From Cymbomonas tetramitiformis (lineage: Eukaryota > Chlorophyta > Pyramimonadophyceae > Pyramimonadales > Pyramimonadaceae): a stretch of DNA of 24,204 nt. The notes beneath the pieces were generated by a model. That model searched no databases. It was not told the DNA's origin and saw only the letters and a program-made list of their open reading frames with translations. Where the stretch lies: contig LGRX02012625.1 in NCBI GenBank assembly GCA_001247695.2, positions 36,574-60,777 of the forward strand. Direction: 5' to 3'. The first letter of the stretch is position 1, and each line of letters begins with the position of its first letter. Below are positions 1-10,560 of the stretch, piece by piece. Both the position numbers and the translations under genes were made by a program.

Positions 1-78
1 GCCTCCAAGACAAAATCAATCCAGCGGCCTCCAAGACAAAACCAATCCAGCGGCCTCTAAGACAAAATAAATCCAGCG
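1..78. repeat. 26-bp tandem repeat, three copies
   Basis: Three head-to-tail 26-bp copies at 1-26, 27-52 and 53-78, each starting GCCTC(C/T)AAGACAAAA and ending ATCCAGCG, differing at only a few positions. The array begins at the window edge, so its true length is unknown. A fourth copy stops after GCGCC. Confidence 0.9.
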
Positions 79-678
79 GCGCCAGCAATAGAGCCCGTGG
101 CCGTGTTCACACACGCGGCGGCACAAGGTGGCAAGGTTGTGACCGGCGTGCGGAGCTTGAGCCAGCAAAAGCAAGGTCGCCGAGCACTGCGGGATCTGGT
201 GTATCTGTGCTCGGGCGGGAGGGGAGGGGTACCTTGCGTGCAGGCGGCAGTGGCAATGGGCCGCAGTATCGAATCGGACGCGGAAGCGGATGAGTTCGAG
301 CGGTGCGCCGCGTCCCATGCAGCGCACCGATTGCAGTTATGTGTTAGGTTCCACTCCCCGGCACGCTTGATCTCCGGCCGGGAGGCATACCAGCGGAGGG
401 TGGCTGCTCAAGCCACCCACTTCCTCATGCGGCTTGGGCTTGCCTCAGTTGGACACCTGGCGCAGTGTATTCGGTGCGGTGCTTGGCCAAGTTTGCCTTA
501 GGCTCAGCAGAGTTTGTGTGCCCACCTCTGTGCCGATGTCAAGCCTCTCGAAATCCTTGAAATGTAGACCCGATTAAATGATTCCTAAAAATCCAGACCC
601 GATTGAATGATGTTAAGCTCACTTTGCGTCCATGCACGTGAGCTTAAGGGATCCTTTTGAGCGTTTGGGCACACGAAT
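79..678. other. No gene seen (600 bases)
   Basis: The open frames here are short, lie on both strands, and show no motif or splice structure I recognise. The only structure is a 17-base near-identical direct repeat (AGACCCGATTAAATGAT at 566-582, one mismatch at 595-611, offset 29). Confidence 0.6.
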
Positions 679-890
679 GGGCGACGGGCTTTCGGCGGCA
701 ACATTGGGAGGTACTCAAGGGGTAGGTATGGGGATGCTTGTGGGCGACGGGCTTTGGCGGCAACATTGGGAGGTACTCAGGGGTAGATATGGGGATGCTT
801 GTGGGCGACGGGCTTTCGGCGGTAACATTGGGAGGTACTCAGGGGGTAGGTATGAGGATGCTTGTGGGCAGCTGGCTTGCCGTGGCAACA
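679..890. repeat. Minisatellite, ~63-bp units
   Basis: Three full units (679-741, 63 bp; 742-802, 61 bp; 803-865, 63 bp) start GGGCGACGGGCTTT and end GGATGCTTGT. A decayed fourth unit starts at 866 (GGGCAGCTGGCTTG). The 61-bp unit breaks the reading frame, so the open frames across the array are not likely coding. Confidence 0.92.
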
Positions 891-2104
891 AAGTCCTTCG
901 AAGCTATTTTGTGGACCGGAGTATACTACAAGTTGGTCCTTTCACAACCTCCCTTCCGCCTATGGTTCTGTTGAACTCGCATAGGTTATGATCGCTCACC
1001 TGCCTGATGTTGCTCCGATCCAACGGATCGCAAGGCCTCTGAGCCACTCTAACTCGTGGCAGGAGTCACCACGACAGCCAAAACAATTCCCCGTCGATCA
1101 GCTTTGCCGTAATGCATGCATTCCCACCTAAAGCCCCTCGGAGGCAGCCGCGCATATTTTACAGATGAGATGTGCTCAAGCCTCTGAAAGTGTCTTTTGC
1201 ACAGCACCTCTCAGGTGTGTGGGGGCCAATGGCGGGATTGGCGCGTAGATTCGATGCGAGCGGACGAAAGCCAGTTTCTGATGCAATTATGGCGGACGGC
1301 CTCGCTGGCATCTGGCACGAGACCGCCCGCCCGCCCGGTGTTAGTCCTTGATTTCCGCGACCAGTGTTTCGGCGCTCGCCTTTGGTTTCGCTGCATTTTC
1401 TTGGTATCATCGGTTGGATCGGACGCCCACAGAGGCCGGCACTGCTTGCTGTTGCGGCGGGGTGCAATGAAAAGAAAAGAAATGACTTCTCCTAATGGAG
1501 ACGTAATATTAGCAGATGCACGGCGGTCAAGCCTATCTGCTATCACCAAGTCCAATGCACTAAAGAGTTTATCCCCTCTGCTAGCCGGCTACAGCCGGTA
1601 ACAAGTTACCTGCAGCCATTCCTCATAACGGGAGGCTGCGGGATGAGGCCTACACCAGCTGGTCAAAGATGTGCCTAGCCTAGCACACACCTAACAAAAA
1701 CGGTGGATGCAAGAACTCCGACTGGTTGAGTCGGAACTTTGACCGGTGCCATACATGCTCCCAATCGGAGATTCAGCTAGGTTGCATATCCTAAGATACA
1801 GGCAGGCAATGAGGAGCTATGCAATCACAGTCTGGCTCCAGGAAGTATCATGAATGACAAGGTCTTCGCAGCTAGGGTTTGGCAGAAATTGTGGATCAAG
1901 CTCGCCACGTCTAGAGTCCACGCCCCTGCAGCCGCTAAAGAACCCCCGGATGCGTCGTGGTGTGGGGGACGAAAAGCGGTGTCCGGCCGTTCTGCTCAAC
2001 TCTTGCAAATGGCCAAATGCTATGGCGCCAGACTATTCACAAGCAAGGTTAAGTCTGTGCGTTAAGTGACATCGCACAGAAGAAGGAGCAGGCGGCCTGA
2101 GTCG
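891..2104. other. No gene seen (1.2 kb)
   Basis: The open frames of 60-134 codons on both strands overlap one another and show no recognisable domain. I see no long repeat or terminal inverted repeat here. Confidence 0.55.
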
Positions 2105-2928
2105 CTAAATGCACACGTCGTGAATATCAGCGTGTAGGCCGTCCGGCTGGTCCCATGGCCTTTCGTAGTCGAGGTCGGCGATGTCCTTGTCCCCATGGGC
2201 ACCCTGCTCTTCTGCCTTCCCCCTTTTGCAGATTCGCGGCGGGCTTGGTGGTGTCAATGTCGGTTTACCGCTGCGCTTCTCACCGGGAGATGGCGGTTGA
2301 CCGGTTCCCGACGCGCGCTGAATAATGTCGCTGAAACTGCTGAAGCTGACCACTCCGTTGCCAGATGGCGACGCGGTCTGACTAAAGTCCTTGGGTTTCA
2401 CTGACCAGAGACGTTGCCAAAGGTGAAATTGCCGCCTGGCAGTACGGCTGGCGTAGAGGAGGGAGTCGTGAAAAATCCCGTTGTTGGAGGCGGATCCTTC
2501 CGCTCCCCAGCTCGTTCCCTCGCGTTCTGCCATTGCGTGCTGTGTCGCTGCGTTCTTGCGCTTGGCCCCTGCGTATGGGCGGCGCCTTGCGTGGATGCAG
2601 GAGGTGGAAAAGTCGATGTAGTCGCCAAACCAGTCGTGGTATTGCTTGCCCGCTGAAACGCGGTAAGGCAAACCTCTACTACCGCTGTCACTGCACGAGT
2701 GGCGTGCTGAGCCTGATGGGTTAGGCTCTGCTGCGGCGTGAGCGCAATGGTCTCGTCGTCACCGATGCATTCCGGCAGGGAGCCCCTTGTGTTCGTGCAA
2801 GCCTTTGGGCCCTCAGCGCAGCGTGAGCCGTGCTGACGAGCAGCTCCCGGCTCATTTCCGCTGCTTCGTGCTGAGGACTCGTCGCCGGTTCGCCAGATGT
2901 CGGCTTTCGCCCCCCCATGCCGATACAA
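2105..2928 (-). pseudogene. Doubtful protein gene remnant, two overlapping frames
   Basis: Two minus-strand frames overlap here. One is open from about 2928 to a stop at 2398-2400. The other is open from about 2671 to 2105. The first is rich in Thr/Pro/Ser/Gln with a Gly/Phe-rich end (GGNFTFGNVSGQ). The second carries a similar Ser/Phe/Gly-rich stretch (SGNGVVSFSSFSDI) followed by a charged tail, which would fit one low-complexity protein broken by a frame change or an unrecognised intron. I recognise no domain. The second frame has no ATG at its beginning (it would start at TTG), so it cannot stand alone from that point. The upstream end runs into the inverted-repeat element at 2918, which may have interrupted the gene. 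It could also be chance open frame in GC-rich DNA; I cannot decide. Confidence 0.25.
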
Positions 2929-3237
2929 TGATATTAAAAATTATGCTTTACATTTCACATTTCATATTATTTCTGGCTATACAAAAAAACTAAAAAAACT
3001 AAATTTTCTGCACTCTTAAAGTTTCCTAAATTTAGTTGTCACATGCGTCAGGACCCATATCGCTGATGGTAAGTCGACTAACTACGGCTACTGGCTAACT
3101 ATTTTGTCCCAGATTTTCCTTTGGGCTGAGGGTTTCGCCTTGGCCACATTCTCCCTCAAATTTACAGTTGTGGCCACGATGTGGTTAGGCTCTCGCTCTG
3201 GCGGGGTTGTCGGAAGGATGGGCGCCGTGGCCCCAAC
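2918..3237 (+). repeat. Left arm of the long inverted repeat
   Basis: AT-rich outer portion (2918-3037), a segment unique to this arm (about 3038-3109), then a GC-richer inner portion (3110-3237) that pairs with 3959-4084. The unique segment supplies the stop codon of the internal minus-strand gene. Confidence 0.8.
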
Positions 3238-4014
3238 ACTAGGCCCAGCGTCAGCAGCTGCGCCTGAAGCAGCGCGAGATGCGAAGAGGCTCATAGGTGT
3301 AAGAGAGGGAGAAGACGAGACAAACTTCGTCTTCTTGAATGGTGGAGTGTCATCGTCACCGACCACCTTGTAGTTGCCACGCCCGGTTGCTGGCGCACCA
3401 AACTCCAAGGTGAATTTTGTTGTTAGCTTTTGCACCATTGGTTGCAGGAAGGTTGGCGACAGAATGGTGAGAGAAACCTGAGCAATATTTCGGTTTCTCG
3501 CATATTCCATCGCTTGCTTGGCGTACACTGTCTCAGGGCGTATCAATAGGCGATAAGCACCTGTGGCAAAATGATATGGCATCTGCAAAGTGAAACATGA
3601 AACATGATCTTCAGTAAAATTATCATTCAAAACTTTAAGAAGAAAAAAAAAACTTACCAATGAAGAAAAGAGCTCTGTCGCCCATGAGACACTTCCGATA
3701 GGGACACCATTATAGGAGCTTAGGAAGATCGTAAGCATCGGTTTGGGGGTAATCCCCTTCGACATTATTCCTTCAATCGCATTGGTGGTAATTGTTGTCA
3801 ATACCTCAGTGTTCCCTGAGGAAGTTGCGGTTTCCCCATTCGCGACCTTTGCCATGAGCTCCATTCCCGACATTTGCGTCGTGAACTGTGATTGAGACAT
3901 AGTTCCGTTTAAAGTGTCGTAGTCAGCAGCTTCTTGACGGATAGGCGCAGCAATTGCTGGGGCCACAACGCCCATCCTTCCAACAGCCCCGCCAGAGCGA
4001 GAGCCTAACCACAT
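3088..4014 (-). CDS. Unknown protein inside the inverted-repeat element, one intron
   Basis: I do not recognise this protein. The minus frame is open from 4071 to the stop at 3088-3090; the first ATG is at 4014-4012 (MWLGSRSGG). A clear intron lies inside: donor GTAAGT at 3657, a long T tract, and acceptor TTTGCAG ending at 3583. It is 75 nt, in phase 0 and without a stop, so the frame stays open with or without splicing. Spliced, the protein is about 283 residues from that ATG. It has a Thr/Ser-rich N-terminal third, a middle part with LLIRPETVYAKQAMEYARNRN, a basic patch (PPFKKTK) that could be a nuclear localisation signal, and an Ala/Pro-rich C-terminus. Both termini are encoded by the inverted arms, so the gene belongs to the element or was captured whole by it. 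No transposase motif is visible. Upstream exons are possible. Confidence 0.5.
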   Translation of the reverse strand: MWLGSRSGGAVGRMGVVAPAIAAPIRQEAADYDTLNGTMSQSQFTTQMSGMELMAKVANGETATSSGNTEVLTTITTNAIEGIMSKGITPKPMLTIFLSSYNGVPIGSVSWATELFSSLVSFFFLLKVLNDNFTEDHVSCFTLQMPYHFATGAYRLLIRPETVYAKQAMEYARNRNIAQVSLTILSPTFLQPMVQKLTTKFTLEFGAPATGRGNYKVVGDDDTPPFKKTKFVSSSPSLTPMSLFASRAASGAAADAGPSVGATAPILPTTPPEREPNHIVATTVNLRENVAKAKPSAQRKIWDKIVSQ

Positions 4015-4202
4015 CGTGGCCACAACTGTAAATTTGAGGGAGAATGTGGCCAAGGCGAAACCCTCAGCCAAAGGAAAATCTGGGAAAATCTAGGTAACTT
4101 TAAGAGTGCAAGAAATTAAGTTTTTTGTTTTTTTGTATAGCCAGAAATAATATGAAATGCGAAATGTAAAGCACAATTTTTAATATCATTGTATCGGCAT
4201 GA
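3959..4202 (-). repeat. Right arm of the long inverted repeat
   Basis: Reverse complement of the left arm without its unique segment. It contains the start region of the internal gene. Its outer end (TATCGGCATG, ending at 4202) mirrors the left end. Confidence 0.8.
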
Positions 4203-7200
4203 AATTTACCATAAAAGTTTTGGGTGCAAGTGTTCCAGAAAATGTGTGCCATGGTGCAATGACCCCATAAGTGACTCGTGCCTGCAAGCCAGCCAACATT
4301 TATGTCGCCTTGGTTGCAGTAGTTCCATAGCACGTGGCGCCGCCCTTTTCTGCTATTTATCCACCGGGACGTTGCTTGACTAGTCTTGGTCGCGCCTCAC
4401 ATCAATGTGCAATTTACAATAAACGGCAGTGTTATCTGGCATGCGCTTTAAGGCATTACGCAACGCCCCGAGCAAAGAGTTAAAAGATGGCGGTGCTCTA
4501 AATGGTCGGCACAGGTATGCTGACGCCATGCAGCTGCCCTCTATCCTACCGTCGGAACGAGTGCGGTCGGCGCTCCTCACAGGTCAGTGCCAACCACTTC
4601 CCTCAAGGCCGCCCTGTTGCGAGATGCCTTGAAATTCAGCATGCTCCGTGACGCCTCCGGGCCTCAGAGCTGCCGCGTTGCCTAAAGCGGAGCTGACACA
4701 AGGCACTCCTCAAAACCGCTGCAGCAAGAGTCAGAGCGGAGTTTGCGAGGGCTGGGGGGCAGCGTACTACTTCAACGTGGTGACGTACGGCGCCGGGCGG
4801 CGGATTGGAGCGGTGAACGGCATGCTGCCAAGCGGTGCCGACCTCCCCCCACACGCCTCGCCTAGGACGGTGTGCTTTCGCCGGCCGCAAGTAATACCCT
4901 CGAGTGATTGCCGCCCCTTTCCAACGGTTGCTGCTATGCTATAGATTGCGTCTTGTGTCTATCTGCATCGTCCAGTGACGCTCGCCAAAATATTCATTTG
5001 ATCCGCCTAACAGGGTGGAGTCGGAAGGGGGACGGAGAACAAAGTGAAAAACCGCGTACGCTGATCCGGCACTCGATTGGGACTCTTTCTTGCATGGATT
5101 CCGCTTTGGAGACGACTTTTGCGGGCGCATCGGCAGCTGGCGGCGGCGGCACTAGGCACCTTGGTGGAGCACAAGACATCGCCACTTGTCTCATGCGACT
5201 CTATCATGAGTATCAAGCAATCATGCACACCTGTGGCTCGAATGCCCATGAGTGCATCTCAAACACTAAAGTGGTGAGTCGAGTTATGTTGCCCGCGGGC
5301 GAATACTCGGGAGACGGCCGGTCCCGGGTGTGCTCCCAGTATTAGTAGTGGTACAGGCACTTCACAAATGTGATTACTGGCTGTTGGAGTTGGCAGGACT
5401 TGCTGCTCCATGTCCGTGTCCGTTGCTCAGACGGAAAGCTGCATGGATGATGGAGCTGTAGGGGCACTCGTTGCTGTTAGGGAGGAAGCTTACGCGGATG
5501 GATGGGGGGGGAATGGGAGCGTTAATGGTAATGCAGGGTTAGTGGATGACAGTAATTTACAGTCGCAGGAGGTCTGGACGGGAACAACCTATGGCCTAGC
5601 AGCGCACCTGCTACTTCGAGAGCTGCCCCAAGCCGCCTGGGATGTACGACCCCCCTCCTAAAACACTTGCCAGATTCATCTGGAACCCTCAATCTCCAGC
5701 TTCCCAGCCTTGCTAGTTTCATTTCCAAGTCATCTCTACGACTTGTCGCCGAAGACTGTTGGACGCATGTGTGTCCCTCAGCTGGCCTCTCACCGTTGTT
5801 GCACATATCTACAACCCTCCCTAGCACCCCACCCCGTGTCAGAATCAGATATGACCCTCTCTTGCATGCCGTTCCCTTGTAAACGCATCTCCGACCCACT
5901 CCTTTTTCCGTGCCCTGGCGGATACAGACTTCCTTAATGGCCCTCGCTGAGTTCATGCGTTTGCCTTTGCATTGCCCCATCCCTCTCTGAAAGTCCTCCC
6001 ACTCTGCAGCACTGGTACAGAGTTTGGGGCAAGTGTGTGGCACGTGTGATAAAGAGCCGTTGGGTGCCAGATCCTTTGATGCGTGTACCATGTCAGCATC
6101 GCTTTTTCCTTCAAAACCTGATCCCTCTTCTGAGTTCGTACGGCGATGACCGCCGCTGATGGGCGCATGCGTGTTGATGTTGTGTGGGATGCATCATGCG
6201 GAACCAGGAGGATGGGCGCAGGATCCTCGGTGGGCGGGCTGCGCGTGATGCGTCATGTGCCAGCTGCATAAGTCTTTCCTGGAGCTAGGCGGTCGCGGCT
6301 TACAGTATAGCAATTCTCTTTCCGAACAGGGGAGGTGACAATCGTACTGTGGTCTTCTTCTGGGAGGGGGGGGAGTTCGTTTAACTTATGGAGGGGAAAC
6401 GACCTACTTTGCACAGCCATCAGCGAGGGAAGGTGGTCACGTTGTCGAAACGGTCACGGTCAGTAGCGAGTTTGGCCTGCGCACTAAGATTGGGCGCGGG
6501 CTGTGCAGACTGCCTTCGGGGTGTACAATGTCACCTACGAGGTCCGTCACCTGCCGCAGCCTCTGTCAGAGCGACGCGTTGCATCATTGCGGTGGTGGCG
6601 CTTTCGTTGCGTTTACTTCGGAATATGAGAGGCAGCATCCGCGAGTTGCATCCTGTTCATCTGGCTCGTGTGCATCTCACAATCGCGTCAAGTAGCCGTA
6701 ACGCTGTGATGTGCGTACGATGCGAGGTTCAAGAGGCACCCCGAGGCCACTGGAACCTGCCCGGTGCATCCCATGTATCTCGTTGAACTGCGATAAGAGT
6801 AGATATGTACGGAGTGATGCTTTCAATGGGCTCATCAGTCGGGGTTGTGCTTATGGGGTAATCAGCATGGTATGGCTTTTCGGACACCAGAGGCGTGGGA
6901 TGTGAATCTGCGATTCCGTGCATCGATGTATCAACGTCCATTGTGCATCTGGGCCATGGAACACTCACTTCGACTTCGAGCACTACCGGTAACCGCTACA
7001 GCTTTATCAAACAGTAGCACGTGATCTGCTAAGCACGTTGAAATATCTTCACAGCAGTGGGCTTGATCAATCATTGCTGCGCGTGACGAAGTTGCATGAA
7101 GACGATGCAATCAGCTTTAAACATCATCAATGGCAATGGAAGAGAAACACCGATGGCATGACTCCGACCATTTATGTAGGTGGCAATGCGATTTATGGCA

Positions 7201-9202
7201 ATCGACACAATTAAATCGACGACCAAGTTCGCTTGATTCGGTCCGGATGTGTAATCATTGATAATGTTGAATTATTTTGTGATACACACGAATGCACATA
7301 ACGATTTGTTCAGCTTTCCAATATTGATGCATGCATGCGTGTGCTCGATTCCTTTCCGCTCTTACAATGTGAATGTGGTTATATGAGCATGCATATTTTG
7401 TGTTGTGACACACAACACAATCCAACATCATTTAAAATACGGTATGCATTCATTCCACAGTTTTAAGTTGTGCGATCAGGCCGCATTTTCGTTCGTTTGG
7501 AAGTATTCGTATTCTGGTCTTCAACGTATTCATACACCTCCGACGGCCAATAACGTACCCACGGCTCATGGCGCTATTTCTCGGGTTATGCCATGCCTAA
7601 TGGCATATATATGCCACTCTGCTCTCCCATTATGGTCAAATAGACAATGTTTGCACTTTTCGTGTGTACTCCACCGCAAGCAATCTTGGCCGGGTATCAG
7701 AAAGGCAACGATCGACAGTCTATACGGGAGTGTCCCGTCGGTCAACACCATAAGAACATAGGGAACGATAAGTCATATGGTCAGCAACTCATTCCCTACG
7801 TAGTCTGCTCCGAAACCCAAAAGTGGTTAGACTGTCTCTTGATTGGATCCCTAATTTGCCATTGACCATAAGTGATGGGCAAAACGAGATCTTCGTCGTC
7901 ATGTGCCGACTCGATCAACGTCGTCATCTGATTCCATGTCACATTAATTGGGGTACGGAGCGTCGTTGCCTTTATCTATTTACATAACGTTTGGTTAAAC
8001 CCCATGGACTGCCGCGTAACTGCTCATTATAACGATCGCACTTCTCGTTTCACTTTTTTATTTATTTAGAGGACCCTATGGAACGAACGAAATTCAACGA
8101 TCCACGACTTGTTGTGACGTCATCACATGATCCCCTAGCAGGATAAAAGCCGCCCGGCGCAACGAGCTTGGATTGCACCAAACAATATATGTACCTTAGA
8201 TATATGGAACGATAGAACCTGGCCAATGTGTCCGATTACCGAGTTACGTGCAGAACGATTTGGATCACGGCAGGCCCGTTGCGTCGTCCGCGTCCGTCAT
8301 CCGTTCCATAAATATTTATACGTCCGCAACATTCGACAAAATGGCGTGATTCGTCAGAATCTGTTGATTCCATAGACGCCACGGCCTGCTTGTACAATCG
8401 TACCGTGGCTGTCACATGGCTGGGGAAATTCATAGGCCGATATCCACGCATCATGCCTCCAGACCGCCGTGTGCTTTCTCTTTACATAATACGAAAAACG
8501 GTAGACCTCCAAACAAAGACGAGGGAATTGCCAATCTTGTCACGTACTCGGTAAAGAGGCAGTTATTCAGTACAGATTAAGACCCCACAATCAACTGAAT
8601 CGTTTTGGACCTTGACAATTAACCGCAATTCCGTCACGATTCGTGGGACATAGCCTGGTGGTCTGACCACATGTATAAACGCAAAACTACATTTTCCAAA
8701 AAACTAAATAGAAGAGAATGTCTAATGCAATCTAATCAAACTAATGGCACGCACACCACGCCCTCGGAGACACTAGCAACCTGCAACCTAGTCACTAGTG
8801 GCACCCAAATAGGGTGTGGACACTCTGATAACAAAAACACTTCCTGCAATGGCACTCAAACAACTGGCCTTTTTGAAGAATTGTGAATACAAATCGATGC
8901 CATCATCAAGGACTTTTGCAGTTAACCACACTAAAGATAAGTCGAATGAAGTGCTTCTTAAGCTTACAGGACACTTCGCATTCTTATCGATGGACGCGGG
9001 CAACAGTATATCCCCAAAAGAGGAGTATGGATACCATTAGTCATGTGGTCGTTTGAGTTTAAGGAGCTATTCCACAACAGCAACAAATTCGTGGTCGAAT
9101 ATCGAGCAAAATGAGAGCAAGTGCCCACCATTCAAAACAACCAGAATTGCAATATAAGACCTCGTCTGAACACAAGTCCATAGAGCCCAAGCCCTTCCCT
9201 AC
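4203..9202. other. About 5 kb with no supported gene
   Basis: Open frames are at most about 190 codons, lie on both strands, and none shows a domain I recognise. The first part (to about 6.8 kb) is GC-richer; from about 7.0 to 9.1 kb it is more AT-rich. Structures seen are a perfect 10-bp inverted repeat at 7398-7420 (TTGTGTTGTG, loop ACA) and a TGACGTCA palindrome at 8115-8122. I found no transposon ends, tRNA or rRNA. Genes with many short exons could be missed by eye. Confidence 0.5.
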
Positions 9203-10560
9203 CTATTGTTCAGGGATGAAAATTGAGCGTCTCGCACGCCCTTCGACAGCTGACGACTTGTGTCCGCGGCCTTGTGTGTCTGCCACATAGAAAATACTCC
9301 CTGAAGGGAAGATTCTCTTGGAGCCGTCGTCTACCTCAACCTCCACCGGAGCATCGAGGTTGATTATGTACTGCTTCCTCGGCGCTACGTGCCATTCAAA
9401 GTCATAGTTCCCAGGCGTCTCCCGACAGATCAACCCGGCTGCGATTCACACCCGTCCTAGGGCGTCAACTGAAAGTGTATTGGACTTGGCGACACCCTAA
9501 GCGAAATAGAAACGCAGTCCTGCTGCAATCACCATAGCACGGCGCCTTCCCGCGTTCGAACAAATCAAATGTACGTTTATAAACAGCCTGGTTTGGCTGA
9601 TGGGCCGTGCGTAGCCCATGCCTAATCCTCGGTAACGAAAAGGCATTTAATCTGTTAGGAGCCTGAAGTACCTTTACCGATGAATGGAAGGATTGCCGTG
9701 AGCTGCGGAAGAATTTTAGAGAACAAAGTTCATAATGGAACACGTCGCACGCGAGATAAGCAATGCGACAGAACGCGCAAACCAGATATTTCCCGTCCTG
9801 GACTTGGAAAGGTTCTACCTGCAGGCAGCTGCTCCGACAAGCGCCCGATGCCGTTGGCGCCCGTGGGCGGCCCCAAAGGAACGCGTTTCTCCCCAAAATA
9901 GCTGCGCCCTTCCGCGTCCTCCAACACCGCGGGGATAATCCAGCCATCTTCGTCGTACACAACGCCTTCCTCCAGCCCGTTTCCCACCTGTGAGCTGGTA
10001 TCTGTGACTCTTGGTGCGGGCGTTGAGGGCTCCCCCGACTCATCTTGAAGCACCTTCAGTTTGTTCGAGGCGGAGTCCAACTTGGACAGCGCTAGTCCGA
10101 GGGGAACGAGCAGAAGCAGTGATCCGAGGATAGATGGCAGACCAATGGGAATGTAGCGAGTGCCAGCAAGGATGCACAAGTTTCCCCACGGCGCACACGC
10201 AGACACGATATCGCTGTCATAGACGGGATATCCCATCGATTCCGCTGCCTGACTCACACCTGGCACGATGGCAGAGAGCGCGCCCGCAGCGGCTAAGAAA
10301 GGAGGCACCGCGCTCTTTTGCCGAGGTTCGTTCGTTTGGTCCAGGCTTAATTTTCCCCGCGCAACTTGCGCATCAGATCCTGTCCGCTCGTTGCAGTCTT
10401 TCAAAGAGACCCATTTCGCCGGGTTGGTTCGCGCTCTGTTGTGTTGTTGGGTTAGCCGGTTGTAGCTTTGCGCAGGGTTTGGACGTCTTATGTCCCCGTC
10501 CCCAGCTGTGCAATATAGTGGCGCTGGCGCCAAGCTGCACAGCATCAACGGCATGGACAT
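9203..10560 (-). CDS. Membrane-anchored cupin-domain protein, two exons
   Basis: Exon 1 runs 10560-9819 from an ATG. The intron is 9818-9439 (380 nt; donor CAG|GTAGAA, acceptor ATCGCAG), and exon 2 runs 9438 to the stop at 9203. Both junctions are phase 1 and the joined frame is 326 codons including stop (325 residues). The splice brings GRLSEQLPA next to GLICRETPGNYDFEWH, the order expected in small cupin proteins. In exon 2, APRKQYIINLDAPVEVEV, a Gly turn and the end GRGHKSSAVEGRARRSIFIP fit a compact cupin beta-barrel. Which metal or substrate it binds is not shown; only some of the usual His ligands are evident. Exon 1 has about 85 residues rich in Arg/Asn/Gln/Ser, a hydrophobic Ala-rich stretch (about 87-100, ending VSQAAES) and a strong membrane segment (about 136-158), then an acidic linker. 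The N-terminus could be an organelle, perhaps plastid, leader; that is inference. The alternative is two separate genes, but the phase match and family order argue for one. Confidence 0.75.

Larger units (their letters stand above)
2918..4202. mobile_element. Element bounded by long inverted repeats
   Basis: The two ends are inverted copies of each other. The outer part, 2918 to about 3037, matches the reverse complement of about 4090-4202, starting CATGCCGATACAATGATATT and diverging at only a few sites. The inner part, about 3110-3237, matches the reverse complement of about 3959-4084. The left arm has about 66-80 extra bases between these parts that the right arm lacks. The unit is 1,285 bp with one gene inside. 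Long arms of this kind occur in Mutator-like and foldback DNA transposons. I see no clear target-site duplication outside the arms and no transposase, so the class is open; a plain inverted duplication is the alternative. Confidence 0.65.

Noticed and set aside
679..865. CRISPR array
   Set aside because: The units are whole tandem repeats without unique spacers, and the DNA is eukaryotic.
632..991. 119-codon frame across the minisatellite
   Set aside because: The 61-bp unit breaks the frame periodicity, and the frame exists only because of the repeat.
5095..5273. Possible first exon (MDSALETTFAGAS...) ending at a GTGAGT donor
   Set aside because: The nearest plausible acceptor (5396) leads to a stop after 17 codons and there is no recognisable domain; too weak to call.
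5522..6091. 189-codon minus-strand frame with an ATG
   Set aside because: No domain, no composition change from surrounding frames, and competing open frames on the other strand; likely chance in GC-rich DNA.
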